Assembly: GCF_027244095.1 (NCBI RefSeq)
Contig: NC_069662.1
Span: 84,106,294 to 84,170,293 of the forward strand
DNA length: 64,000 bases
Reading direction: 5' to 3'
Origin: Hemicordylus capensis
Taxonomy: Eukaryota; Chordata; Lepidosauria; Squamata; Cordylidae
A model generated the notes under the pieces. That model was not told the DNA's origin, did no database searches, and was given only the letters and a program-made list of their open reading frames with translations. This document shows positions 10,738 to 21,955 of this stretch, piece by piece. The first letter of the stretch is position 1. Each line of letters begins with the position of its first letter. Both the position numbers and the translations under genes were made by a program.

Positions 10738-13320
10738 TTTTTGGGTGCACAGGAAGGATTTTTATTAAAACAAGCTACACTGGATAGTTTTTTCTCTGTA
10801 GAGGGTATAAAGCACTACAAGAGAGAAGGGGAAAGGACAGCCCTCCACTTGCCATGAGTCCACTGCTGAAGTCACTTATTCACAATGCACAATTTCAAAA
10901 CTAGCATTCCCCCTTCCCACCCCCAAACCCCAAGAAATCATCTGTTGGGCTGACAAAGTAAAAAAGCAACAGAACAAAAATAATGTTTCTCTGTGTCATA
11001 AATCTGTTAGCCTGGCTAACCCAACAGGATTTATAGCCCCCTTCAGCACTCCCCCTGTGAGTTAACAGAAAGTAGCAGCGAACCTGCACAAAGGAAAACA
11101 AAAAGGCTCACAAAGAAAATAGTAAATGAATCAAGTCCCCCTGAACTGAACTAGGTACCCCTCTCTAACAATAACTGAGTAATAACTGAAAAGAAAACAG
11201 AACAAGGAATGAAAAAGAACAAAGGATACCAGAGCAAAGAATTAACGGAACAAGAGCACAGAGCAGGAAAGAACAGAACAAGGGCAAACTGGAACTCGAA
11301 AAAGTTAAGAATACAAAATATAACACGATCTGCAGTCAGCAAAAGTTGCTAACAGCATTGGTAGAAATCACAGACTGCTTGATATATGGCTCAAGAGACC
11401 CAGCAGCTAATCAGGCTTCCCTGAGTCAGCACTTCTGCTTCCTCTCTTGTGATCTCCTGCGCCTGCGTGTCTCCCACTGAGCTTTCCTCTTGAGACGTCT
11501 TCTCAAGACAGGTGAAATCCCAGCCTCCTCCTGATCAGCCTGCTGCTGATCAGGATTCATGTCTGACAGCTGTTCCGATTCCTCAGCTCTAGAGTCTGGT
11601 CTCCCTGCCAAATCCTGTTGCTGTCCCTCTGAGCCCTCACTAGCAGGCGAATCCTCCCGTTCCTCCTCTGACTCTTCTGAGTCAGAAGTCTGAGCCATGA
11701 CACTCTGGAGCAAATCTGTACAAGGCAATGTACTTAAAAACATACAAAGCCACAACAAGAGCAACGAAAATGGTTTTTGCATCCCTCTAGGCCTCCAGCA
11801 GTTTGCCAAGGAAATGCAGGTTCAGGATCTTCAGCTGTTCCTCCAAGTCCATGGGGACAATGCCATCAATGCTCAACAGGACACCAGTGGCTTCTCAGTC
11901 CTCCCCTAGGATGACTTTGACCTTATTGTTCTTGGTTGGTATGACAAGCTCCAGGTGCTCACTGGAAAAGCTGACCACCTTCTCACTGTCCTTAAGATAG
12001 ATGGAGCACATTCCATCAGTCATGCTGTGGATTACTCCCATCTGCCTTATGACCTAGCTGTCCAAGTGCATGTCACGAACTTTGACCTGGATGTTGATAA
12101 TGACCCAGTCACTGAAGCTCTGCTCGATCCTGGAACCAGGGGTTTGAGGGTTGTAACCTCCTGGAGAGGGAGCCCCTGGATTCATGGGGCTGTAGCCCAC
12201 TGGGCTAGGGCTGGGGCTGGCCTGGTAAGCAATGAGCGATGGCACTGGGTGATAGCTGGCTGGTGAGTGGGTGTTCTGGTAGCAGGACTAGGTGCCACTT
12301 GATGGAAACTCTGAGGACTGGGACTAGGCTGGTAGGAGCCTTGAGGGGATGAAACTGCATACAGAGAAAACTGGTCTGTATTATACATGGCTAGAGTGCC
12401 AGGTGTCTGAGAGTTGTACAGAGGGTTAAGCTGTGGGGAAGAAAGGTCAGGATAGCCAGGAGTCTGCGGGTTGGCAGTTCCCCTGCAGCTTTGTGGGAAA
12501 GAGGTGGGCTCATCATCAAAACCATAGTCAAACTCTTCTTCTGCCCTGGAGGGTGTGTTTGGGTTGTTGGGGTCCCATGCCCCGCTCTGCGCAGGTGTCT
12601 GCCTGCCAACATGCAAGGGTACTTGAGAGCCGTAGTGAGGAGTTCAGTTGCCATCGTGCAGTGGAGTCTGGGAACCATACATGGAGGTACAGTGTCCTGA
12701 GCCGTACATAAGGGTCTGAGAGTCATACATAGAGGTGTGCCCATAAGTGGAGGTCATGCCGCCTGGCCTTCTTGAACCAACTGTGGTGAGACACTGCCGG
12801 TCCACAGAAATTGCCTGGTAGATGGAGTGCAGTTCAACATGCGTGGTGGACTCTGTGGCATCCTTGACCACACCAATGTAGCCTTTGTAAAGTCCTTGGG
12901 AAATCCACACTGTCTGCCCAATGAGGTCATTGTCTCTGCGTCCACGACTGTGGCTCATCCTGCTCCCTCCAAAGCCACCTGCTACACTGGGGTGAATGGG
13001 ACTGTTGATACGAGGGCACATGGGTGCAAAGCCACCAGTGGGGAAGTTTGTGACATCCCGGGGCTCTGAGACTCCAGCCAGAACCAAGTGGCGGGTCTAG
13101 CAGACAAACATACCCCTGTTCTCCATCAGCTTCTTACCTTCTTCTTGAAGGTAAAGCCCCAGAAGAGATGGCAGATCTCCCCCTCATGGCCCGAGTGCAG
13201 GCCATCAATGACTTTCACAGTGTCCTTCACATGGATGTTGTTCTGTTCTGAGTCCAGTGCCACTATAAACCAACTGTCTTTCTTCTGGTTCACTTCCTGG
13301 TGCCACACCGTCACCACTTT
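10738..13320 (-). pseudogene. SUPT5H: Processed SUPT5H (SPT5) retropseudogene, 3' part only
   Basis: SPT5 is the DSIF subunit that binds RNA polymerase II and controls pausing and elongation. On the minus strand the translation follows the C-terminal third of vertebrate SPT5 with exons joined and no introns. It runs from [10 protein letters not shown] near 13317, through [18 protein letters not shown] (KOW region), [29 protein letters not shown], the GSQTP-type CTR1 repeats, [17 protein letters not shown], the [15 protein letters not shown]2 part, and IQVKVRD to the terminal [15 protein letters not shown] and its stop at 11787-11789. It is dead. A TAG lies at 13097-13099 where SPT5 has Lys in VCKTRH. 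Further stops follow LDS (near 12052) and ILGED, and several frameshifts are present. The 3' UTR continues past the inserted LTR (10994-11702) to AATAAA at 10761-10766 and an A-rich remnant near 10740, as expected for LINE-driven retrotransposition. The 5' truncation is near 13320. Confidence 0.92.
10994..11702 (-). mobile_element. Solo LTR of an LTR retrotransposon (Gypsy-like or ERV)
   Basis: The 709-bp element has TGTCA...TGACA ends and a perfect 5-bp target duplication CTCTG at 10989-10993 and 11703-11707. It sits in the 3' UTR of the SUPT5H retrocopy, so it is younger than that copy. Its minus-strand start resembles the start of the solo LTR at 49.4 kb, so the two probably belong to related families, and I orient it on the minus strand. 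No internal viral genes are present. Confidence 0.88.
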
Positions 13321-13789
13321 TGAAGATCTAAGACCACAGAGAGGTACATATGGGAGAAGGTGCTCCCTATGGTATGCAAGATCCAGATCATTAAGGTTGT
13401 GAATGTCAAAAACAGGGGCAGTCCAAGACCTTTACCTACCTGAGGTGAAAAACAAGATTACACCTTCCTCATCCATGGGCATGTGCTCAGATCATGGCAG
13501 CAGCACACAAGCACTCTCAGATTCATGCCACCAAGCCAGGCACTGGTGACAGGGATGTTCTTAGTTAGCCTTCCTTGGGGAGTCAAGGGGGGGCACAGGT
13601 GTGCCCCAGTGAGACAAAGCAGGAGAATTAACAACATGCCCCAGTGAAATGAGGAAGAATGGTGGCAATGAGTTACAGGAAAGCCCATGGAGTGCCACCT
13701 GTGTGCTACCCTCTGTACCCCTACTTCACAGGGGCACAGTTAGACATGGACCTGGGGGCCCAGGCCCATGTGCCCACTCTCCTAGAGTG
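13321..13789. other. Unassigned stretch upstream of the SUPT5H retrocopy
   Basis: SPT5 similarity stops at about 13320 on the minus strand. The sequence beyond does not match the SPT5 region expected upstream. No gene seen. Confidence 0.55.
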
Positions 13790-14820
13790 CCCCATGATTT
13801 TAAGAGACAATAGGGTCCCTTTTATATTTTTGGAATGGCTTTGCCTAGAGCTCTGAAATTCGGCAGAGATGTAGGAAAGGTTAGCAAGACTCTGGGGTGC
13901 TTCTCACGATCAACAAAAATCAGGCTAGCAGAGGCTAGCCCGATTTTTGTTGACCGTAAGAACCACCGGGCTCGCAGCTGAGCCCGGTGGTTCTTGAGCG
14001 AGTAACCCGCTCGAGAACCCCTGGTAAAAAGCAGGCTTGCGGAGCAAGTGCTCCAGCAAACCTGCTTTTTACAGTCGTGAGTAGCTGCAGCGCGCCTTCG
14101 CGCTGTGCCTATTCATGAGTAGACCCCCAGCCGGGAGGCAAAAAGCCACCTCCTGGCTCCGGGGGTCTCCCCACCTTGCGCAAGGCATACTGGGGCTTGC
14201 GGGGACCGCGCGGCCTCCGCTCCCCCCACCCCCCACCGGCTCCGTCATGGAGCCGGCCATTGTTTAGGTGGCCGATCCGGCTGCCCAGGGCTCCCTGCCT
14301 GCTCATGAGTGGGGAGAGCGGGCTTAGCCCGCTCTTTCCACTCACCCGTATAAACCGGGTCTCACTGATCATGAGACCCAGTCGTCTATGTATTGATTTT
14401 GAAGCAGAGCGGTGAATCCATTTTTAATGGGTTTTTTTGAATTTTAGAAAAATGGGGGGGGTGTTCTATAAGTGGCTTGTTTCATGACAGAATATTACAA
14501 AAACATCTGGAAGTGAATTCCCCCCCCCCCCCGACCATCATTCTACCCCTGTTTGGAGGAATCTGCCCATTGCTTTTATAAAAAGGGTAAATAGTGCCCC
14601 CCTTTCACCAAATGGTTTGGCCTAGAGTTCTGAAACTGGGCTCAGATGTAGGACATGTTTGCAAGATTCTGTATATTGATTTTGAAGTGGAGCAGTCAAT
14701 TAATTAATTTTTAATGATTTTTTGAATTTAAAAAACTTCAAAAAGTCTAAGTCCTATAAGTGGCTTATTTCACAGAAGAAAATTTAAAAAAACTTCTGGA
14801 ACTGAAGCCCACCCCACCCG
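13790..14820. repeat. Two-unit tandem repeat (unit about 235-250 bp)
   Basis: Two units share GGCCTAGAG/GCCTAGAG...TCTGAAA, AGATGTAGGA, TATTGATTTTGAAG, TTTTTAATG, CCTATAAGTGGCTT and TCTGGAA near their ends. Unit 1 is 13790-13893 plus 14380 to about 14565. Unit 2 is about 14566-14820. Unit 1 is interrupted by the hairpin-chain element, and unit 2 preserves the empty site. Poly-C at 14521-14532 sits between them. Non-coding. Confidence 0.75.
13894..14379. mobile_element. Hairpin-chain MITE, copy A (hAT-like)
   Basis: This element of about 490 bp is made almost wholly of successive inverted repeats. Stems are 13910-13921/13942-13953; 13958-13973/13980-13995 (perfect 16 bp, AAGAACCACCGGGCTC); 13996-14000/14008-14012; 14024-14035/14061-14072 (perfect 12 bp, enclosing GGAGCA/TGCTCC); 14088-14094/14099-14105; 14121-14138/14149-14168; the palindrome 14174-14185; 14236-14243/14249-14256; 14315-14324/14326-14335; and 14357-14364/14372-14379. 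A reverse-complement copy lies at 36815-37294. It interrupts tandem-repeat unit 1, and unit 2 shows the uninterrupted sequence. The flanks AAGACTCT and AGTCGTCT could be a worn 8-bp duplication. No protein is encoded. Confidence 0.75.
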
Positions 14821-15249
14821 CAGACTAACTATGGGCTTGTGGCGAATGATCAAGATGTTGTTTGGATACTTTGGGGGTTGTGTAGGCCTTCCTTCCCCAC
14901 AAATGCACTCTGGCCCAGACTTGCGGGTTTGTGGTGAAATGTATAAATATGGAGAGGATGCTTATTTTGTGTGTGGTGACGGGCGGGGGGAGCTCATTAT
15001 GTCCAGGGTCCAAAATTACCTAGCTGAAAATCTGCTCCTTGCACCTACACCTGAGCCACCTCACCATGTCTCATGGAAGAGCCACCCCTACCTTGACTTG
15101 ATCCTGGCAACTAACTGGCAAATCTGGTATCTTCTGCCCACATTTACCAACTAGCTGCTGAGTTCTGAGCTAATAGCAAATTTCTGAATCATTTTCAGAA
15201 TTATGGCAGTCCAACATAATGGACAAACATATTGTAAACACTGACCAAC
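14821..15249. other. Unassigned stretch
   Basis: A 107-codon open frame (14831-15154, plus strand) has no recognised domain and is within chance length. Nothing else seen. Confidence 0.5.
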
Positions 15250-15257
15250 ATCCTGAC

Positions 15258-15400
15258 CAGGGTTCCCTCTAACTGGGATTCCTAGATGTCTTATACTACA
15301 ACTCTCAGCATCCCCAGCTGTAATGGCCTTTGGCTGGGGTCTGGGGATTCTGGGAGTTGTAGTTTACAACATTTGGAAATCCCTATTAAAGGAAACAGTG
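15258..15400. mobile_element. hAT MITE with perfect 8-bp target duplication
   Basis: The 143-bp near-palindrome begins CAGGGTTCCCTCTAACTGGG and ends with the inverted equivalent (TTAAAGGAAACAGTG). ATCCTGAC flanks it on both sides (15250-15257 and 15401-15408). It is the same family as 27755-27887. Confidence 0.93.
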
Positions 15401-15424
15401 ATCCTGACTAACACAGAAGTTCCT

Positions 15425-15652
15425 GCTTCAGCAGTGTGAGCACTTGCAAAGGGGGTGGCGATTTTAATCAATCTCCCCTTCCCCTGGAAGTGCTCTGTGT
15501 AACTGCATATATGTCCCTGAGGGCTGCACGATCATCAGAGATATATTTGTAGGTTGTGCAGAGCACTTACAGAGGAAGGGGAGATCGATAAAATTGCCCC
15601 CCCCACACACACACACAAGTGCCAATGCTGTTGAAGTAGGGACATAGCCATT
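15425..15652. mobile_element. Foldback MITE, family shared with 20250-20478
   Basis: The arms pair around a centre near 15535. CTCCCCTTCC..GGAAGTGCTCTG near 15473 faces CAGAGCACTTACAGAGGAAG near 15560, and GCAGTGTGAGCACTTG faces CAAGTGCCAATGCTG. The 20.25 kb copy has the same centre and arms. The ends and target duplication are not clear. Confidence 0.6.
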
Positions 15653-15689
15653 GCATTCATGCTTCCTTTGGCTGTACATGTGCAGCATT

Positions 15690-17507
15690 AGTCAAGAAGA
15701 TAGCCACTGTGGTTTTTTTTTTAATGTAGCTAAATAAATTGGTTGGATATATTTAGACACTGGCTATAACAGATAAAAGAGAAAGAAACACAAGGAGAGC
15801 TAATTCAGAATTGTTAGCTATTACAATAAAAATAATAGACGCAAAATAAAGATGACAGTTATTTGACAATTATTACTCTTACACCAAATTTACTGTACAG
15901 AGAGTGTTATGATCCTCAGACATCATTCAGATAATGTTAAACACTTCAAACGTGTGTTGAATTCAGTGGAAGAGTTGAGGGCACATTTTCAGTCACTCCC
16001 ATTGAAATCAGTGGGACTGAAAATTAGTTTTCATTGAGTGGATGTGCCCTTTCATTTTTCTTTTTTGCCATTGCTTTAGCCCCATAAGAAAGGACACTAT
16101 AACCCCCATTTTAGCAATATGTATCTGAGGCCGCAATAATACCTTTATGACCTGTGAAGCAAATTGGGGTTTAAATTAGGAAAACAGCATGGGGGAAAGG
16201 TTAAAACCCTCCGCCATGATCCCAAGCCATACCAGACCCCATCCACCCCACCTTACAGCTGCTATTAACACTTTTTTTAAAAAGCGATCCTATTGATGCC
16301 TCTCCTGTATCGTGACTAGTTTGGCCTAGAGAGCAACTTGCTCAGTTCCATAGTTAGACAGAGTTCTGAATTCAGGTTTTCCAAAATCAAAGCTAACACT
16401 GATACAAAGAATATACATCAAGATCTAATTAAGCATTTTCTAGCAAGACGGACCAAAACGGACCAAGTTACTTAAGAAATAACTTTTATGCAAGGCACAT
16501 ATAAAAGCTGGAATGGACCTCACACAGTCAGTGGACTAAACAGAGATCTCAGATCTTGACAGCAATCTAACCTTGCTCTGGTATTGCTTATGCATGTGTT
16601 AGGAATGCTAAATATTTTGTGGTTAGGCCTTTGGCTATGTGAAGTGTCTAATAATATTTGGACCGATAGGGAACCTTACTCTGGGTGTAGTTTTTCTATT
16701 CTGTCTGATACAAAATTCTGTGTAACTCATTTATTGAGAAACATACCTTGCCTTACCTGTCATGTATCACTTGTTTTTCATGAATAAGATGTCTGTGACT
16801 TTCTTACAACTGATTAGGAGAGGGATCCTAGTCAAAGGCCCCTGCCCATGAAATGGAATACAATTGCATCAGTCATCTTACAGTACTTTTTATGTTTAGA
16901 CTACTGTTATAAATACTCATTTTTAGTATTGCATATCCCTCTGTATATGGTCCCCTCCCTCTTTTGCCCACCCACTCCCTGACACTTGCTTTGTGACAGT
17001 GGCTGAAAAACCATGCAAGAGTACATCAGCCCAGGAACAGTCACATTGCATTTGTGCAAGCTGCACAAATGCAAAATGTGTTACTCAAGAGTAAACCTAT
17101 TGAAAGCAATGGGTTTGCTTTATGTAATGTTATGTGTGTGGATTTTGCATTTGTTCAACTTATTCAAATTTTGCAAACACGACGTTACTTAGCTGGCATA
17201 CTACTGTGCAGTATGTCAGCCAGTCAGTTTTGGACTGTGAGCCTGCTGGCTGGGATTTGTCTTTTTAAAAAAAGGTTTATAAATTGTACAATGGTTATTT
17301 ATTTTAGGCATTTCACAAATAAGATATTAAAAGAATTGTGTGTGCGCCACAAGTCTGCAGGTGCTCAGAAAAAGCTCCACAGATGGTATTCGGTGCAGAA
17401 TTCAGGTTATCAATAATCTCAGTCTCTCTTTTTTAAAAGCAGATTTCTTGTCCTCATGACTGAGAAGATACATTTGAAAAGGATATGGGCAATACTAGTT
17501 GAAATGT
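15690..17507. other. Unassigned stretch
   Basis: AT-rich sequence. The longest open frame is 120 codons (17054-17416, plus strand), with no domain I recognise. No repeat or RNA gene identified. Confidence 0.55.
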
Positions 17508-17550
17508 ATTCCCCACCGCCCAGAGCCTGGATGGGGTGGTTTATAAATGT

Positions 17551-17605
<55 letters not shown>
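17508..17605 (+). mobile_element. L2-type LINE 3' terminus ending in (GATA)n
   Basis: The text CCGCCCAGAGCCTGGATGGG and GTGGTTTATAAATGTGAT is the typical terminal string of squamate L2-group LINEs. It runs into a pure (GATA)n microsatellite at about 17551-17605. Confidence 0.65.
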
Positions 17606-18660
17606 TCAAGGTGTTAGCTGAATAAGAAATTCAGAGATGAGTCTTCAGTGTTTCCAGGAGTATTTCCAGATGAGAATTTAGCTTGCATCTCCATCAGAAT
17701 GGAGGGTGTGCATTCACATAGCCAAATTTACCCTATATCCATGAGGCATATCAGAGGGCACTCCATACACGATTTGAGTTTTCCCCTACATATTGGAGCC
17801 TAACCCAATTATGTCAGGGATAAAAAATATCCACTTTTGCGTTGGAGTATCAGATATGCCCCGAACTCACAGTAAGGTCTTGCAGTGAACCTGTGGTAAA
17901 GCCTGCGGCCTGAGAAAGCTCTTGCAAAGTTCCTCGCACTTCCCCCAAACTAGCAATATCAAAATGAATTATGCAAAAATGCAAAACAATATATACAGAA
18001 GAAGATAACATATGTGTTTAATTTGCACAATTGATGCAGAGAGCAGAACTGAACTTTTGTTGGTATGGAATGTGGATTGGCTAGGTACAGATTTTATTTT
18101 ATTTTATTTTATTTTATTTTATTTTATTAGCATGGAGTATACAAGGTATAACTATCTGCAAAGGTGAGATAAAAATCCATTTAAAATAAAGATCATTATG
18201 ACAAGTATTCTGTACTGGTTAGATCTCCATTTTATATGTCCTAACTAAGGCTGATCGCAGACACTGAAAACAGGTTCTGGGGCTTAGCCCTGCTAAGCCG
18301 GTGTTTAAATTAAGATCTGGAGATTGGTATTCTGCAGCCCACAAATAGGGCACCATTGTCTATGGGGTTCCTCTTTCATGCCCTGCCTTCTTACCTGCCT
18401 TTGCCTAAAGCAGTAATTTCCAAACTGCATGCTAGAGAGAACTGTTAGTTTCTGTGCCATAAGATATAAATCAGTGAAATAACTGAACGCTCTTGCCCAT
18501 TACATCTCTGCATTGCTTCTTAGCCACCCCTAGGGGCAGGTAATCCTCATGCATCAACACCTTAAGTGTGTTTAGTTCAGTCAGTCAGTCACTCCTGATG
18601 TGGGGACACAACACAGCAGTATTACCACCTTCACAGGTGGCTGTCATTCCAATACTGTTA
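17606..18660. other. Unassigned stretch with an (ATTTT)n microsatellite
   Basis: A pure (ATTTT)n tract of about eight units lies at 18090-18129. No other feature found. Confidence 0.6.
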
Positions 18661-18798
18661 CAGGGTTGCTCAACTTCGGCCCCCCTGCAGATGTTGGCCT
18701 ACAATTCCCATAATCCCTGGCTGTTGGCCATTGTGGCAGGGAATTATGGGAGTTGTAGTCCACAAACATCGGAGGGGGCCCTAAATTGAGCAGGCCTG
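18661..18798. mobile_element. hAT-type palindromic MITE
   Basis: Starts CAGGGTTGCTCAACTTCGGC and ends with inverted GCCCTAAATTGAGCAGGCCTG. The middle is the AATTCCCATAATCCCTGG / GAATTATGGGAGTTGTAG pair typical of this group. The flanks TACTGTTA and CTTAGCTC do not match, so the duplication is lost or the ends are misplaced. Confidence 0.65.
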
Positions 18799-20249
18799 CT
18801 TAGCTCAGAATAGTGACTAATACAGAAATCCGGGGGTGGGGTGGGGTGGGTAGAGGACTCCTTTGAGTAAGAGTGGAACTGCACATTCTGAGGGAAATAA
18901 GGAGTTCCCAATCTCATGGTTTCCTCATGAGGCCAATGCAGCTGTGGGAGGTATAGTGGAAGGGGAGAATTAGTTAGCTGGAGAAGAGTAAACTCTTCCC
19001 TTCCTACCCAATCTCCCCTGCAAATAGTCCCCACCCCCACCCCAGCCATTTAAAGTCATTTTTCACCAAGCTAGATTCCAAAACCTGTGTGAGCTCAGTT
19101 AGGAGGAAACGGTCTTGGGAACATTCGCAGGGGAGAATCAGTGGGTGTGGAAGAGATTTAGTGCCTCTCCAACCTGTTTGTAAATCCTCCCTTGCAAGCA
19201 ACCCCTGCCCCAGCACCTCCGCATTTGTGTTATCTCAGCAAACACAGGTTTGGAAATTCACATTTGCTAACATATATATTCTTACCTTTTCACACACTAA
19301 AAATATTTTTTTCACAATGCAAAAGAGCATTGTGTCTCTAATTTGTTTTTAATTTAAAAAAAAGGGATGCCTTTGCTACTAGAAGTTTGAGAAACACTGG
19401 TTGAGAAGGGCATGTCTATCCAAGCCAGAACCTGTTCCAGGTTCCACCACAAGTACTATATAATTATCAGGTAGAATATTCAAATGGCTGGACCAGCTTA
19501 CATTCTGTGTGAAAAAAATTGAATTATGTTCTTTTGAAACCCTGCTGGCCAGTGCTGAGAGACCATAAGAGCAGGTAGATTCATGTCAATTAATATAAGA
19601 AAAACACACTCCTTGGCAAGGTAAATCTTTGCTCAATTTCACAAGCCAACAGAAAGTAATTAACTCTGTCAAGACTCCTGCATTTACAGGTCCGGGCAGT
19701 TCCATCATGGGACAGTGTAGAATTAACTTCTCTAGCCTATGGCCTTATTTCAATTTTTTTTAAAAAGGATTAATACTGAGAAAATATCTTCCCCATCTAT
19801 TACCCTCTCAAAGGTTTCCCAGCTACTGCAGCTCCTAAGAAAAGCAATTAATAATATGCTTCAAGATGGTTGGTGGTCTGTTATCAGACAGAGGCGTATT
19901 TTGCTTTTAACAGGAATATTTTGAATGAACAGGTGATGTGCTTTTCTGGAAGATATTTACAACAAAGTTATCAGCAACCAGTACAGGCCAGATCAATACT
20001 TTACTTAAAAAAAAAAAACAGTTTTGCTGGGCAATAACTTGCTTTCCATTTTTTAGATCTCAAATTCAGTTTTAATCAAACTTCCCAGAGGAGTTGCTGT
20101 ATTAGTCTATTGCAGCAAAAACAACAAAGAGTTCAGTGGCTCCTTAAAAGCTAACAGGTTTGTTGTGGGATAAGGTTTCATAGACTATGTAAATGCAAAT
20201 GAACATAGTGGCTGATATCCAGACTAACCAAGTGTTGGTACTACAGGAG
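18799..20249. other. Mostly unassigned; possible dispersed repeat at 20098-20215
   Basis: The segment 20098-20215 contains TATTAGTCTATTGCAGCAAA, AACAACAAAGAGTTCAGTGG and CTTAAAAGCTAACAGGTTTG. I recall this text as part of a common sauropsid interspersed repeat but cannot name the family. The rest shows nothing. Confidence 0.45.
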
Positions 20250-20478
20250 AAATTGCTGCTGAGTTCTTGACTAATGTAACACTAGCACTCACACAGGAGA
20301 TAGAATTTGATGACCTCCCTTTCTGTGGAAGTGCTCTATGCCACCTGAAAATATGTCCTTGAGAGCTGTGCAACCCTCCAGGACATGTTTTCTGTTGGCA
20401 CAGAGCAGTTCCAGGGAAAGGGGAGATCCTCATAATTCCCCTTCCTGTGATTGCTGGTGCTGCATTAGTTGAATCGAT
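20250..20478. mobile_element. Foldback MITE, second copy
   Basis: Same family as 15425-15652. GACCTCCCTTTCTGTGGAAG and GTGCTCT on the left arm face GGCACAGAGCAG and GGGAAAGGGGAGATC on the right. CTAATGTAACACTAGCACTC faces the inverted text near 20455. Non-coding. Confidence 0.55.
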
Positions 20479-20500
20479 AAGCAGCACTGACACTTCTTAT

Positions 20501-21066
20501 TCAGAATTCAGAAGTTTATTTCGGTCGTTGACCAGTAAATAAAATGTTTACAGCACATCCGCACACATTTTACAAATAATAAAACTTTGCCATTCCAAAG
20601 ATGATCTCAACATTGGCATTAGTTAAAAGAAAGTTAAGATAAAAATCATCGGTACGACCAGGGGAATTTTCCAACAAAGGAGAAATTAGTCTTTGACGTA
20701 TATCTCTATAAAAATCACAGTATAATATAGCATGAGAAGTGGTTTCTATAGCTCTGGAGCCACACGGACAAAGCCTCGAGGAAAGTGGTATGCCTTTAAA
20801 TCTACCCTCTAATACCGCCATGGGGAGTGCATCAACCCGCGCTAGTGTAAGAGTGCATCTAAATTTAGGGACAAGAACCTTGCCAAGGTAATTTGCTGGT
20901 CTGCAGTTGATGAATTGATTCCCTATATAGATACCACTTCTAATGCCAGCCACTTCCTCTTGAAGTTCTATATCCAGGATGCATTGCTTTACAACCTTCT
21001 TGGCCCGATCCAATCCTAAACTGAGAAGTCCCACTGGAGAAAGCCCATAATGGGATAATTTATTAG
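20501..21066 (-). mobile_element. I/Vingi-type LINE, 3' end, with 14-bp target duplication
   Basis: On the minus strand an open frame (21073 to 20570) encodes the C-terminus of an ORF2 protein. Key text is FRCTLTLARVDALPMAVLEG, then the Cys/His knuckle LCPCGSRAIETTSHAILYC and a FYRDIRQRLISPL tail. The same knuckle and context end the larger element at 54.7-57.6 kb, so both belong to one clade, which I take to be I/Vingi from motif memory. The 3' end reads AATAAACTTCTGAATTCTG. CTGACACTTCTTAT flanks it at 20487-20500 and 21067-21080, so this is a complete 5'-truncated insertion. Confidence 0.85.
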
Positions 21067-21118
21067 CTGACACTTCTTATATAACATCCATGTTTCATTA
21101 GCCAGTGGGACCCAGCTA

Positions 21119-21190
21119 ATTGATTGATTGATTGATTGATTATTTATCAAATGTATATACCACCCAAACTTTTGTCTCTGGGTGGTTAAT
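21119..21190 (-). mobile_element. L2-type LINE 3' tip with (GATT)n
   Basis: (TGAT)n followed by TATACCACCCAAAC, and the inverted GGTGGT motif seen in other L2-type tails in the window. Very short. Confidence 0.5.
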
Positions 21191-21826
21191 TTCTGGGATA
21201 ATTGCACTGAGTTCAGTTAGATTTTTAAGAGCCAAATATGTTCCTATTAGTCATAAGAACTAGAACATAAGGATCGCCTTGCTAGATCTTCATTCTTTTT
21301 CAAACAGCTAGCTGGATGTTTGAGGAAATGCTTAAGCAGGGCTGAATCTGCCATGAGACATGGTGAGGTAATCACCTCCGGTGGGTGCAGGAGGGTGAAG
21401 GTGGCCACCTCCCTGCTCCCTCCTATCCCAGGTGCTACCCCATTGCCTGACTCTGCTGCCACTTCTCCATTCTTTCTCCTAAACCCATCATACCACCCCA
21501 AAGTAGAGTACTTCCTGTGGACACCCCTCTGCTAACTGCTATTGAGGCAGCTGCTGCAGCAACAACTCTTCCATCTCCCTTCTCCTGGAAGGAGGAAGAG
21601 AGGAGAATGGAGACTGCCGCCGCAAAAGCAATGGTGGAGTGGAGCCTCTTCTCTCTTCCTGCCCTCCTTTCAAGGCCAGCAAGGGTTGATCCAACCTTTG
21701 TAGCCTTTAAAGGGGGCATGAGGCAAGAAGAAGGGGCTGCCGAAAGCCTCCCCTCCTCACACATATTCTGCCCCTTTTAAGAGTGGGGCATACCCAAGTG
21801 GGGTAAGGTGGAATCTGGTGCTTTAT
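21191..21826. other. Unassigned stretch
   Basis: Moderately GC-rich, with open frames on both strands up to 109 codons that mirror one another and match no domain. No repeat recognised. Confidence 0.5.
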
Positions 21827-21920
<94 letters not shown>

Positions 21921-21955
21921 CATCTATCTATCTATCCATCTATCTATCACTCAAT
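21827..21955. repeat. (TATC)n/(TGTC)n compound microsatellite
   Basis: Tetranucleotide array TATC with a central block of TGTC units. It abuts the 3' end of the L2 LINE and probably grew from its tail. Open frames across it encode only SIYL repeats. Confidence 0.95.

Noticed and set aside
11426-11809. 127-codon minus-strand frame with acidic then basic residues
   Set aside because: It falls almost wholly within the solo LTR and crosses its border into the SUPT5H 3' UTR, so it is not a separate gene.
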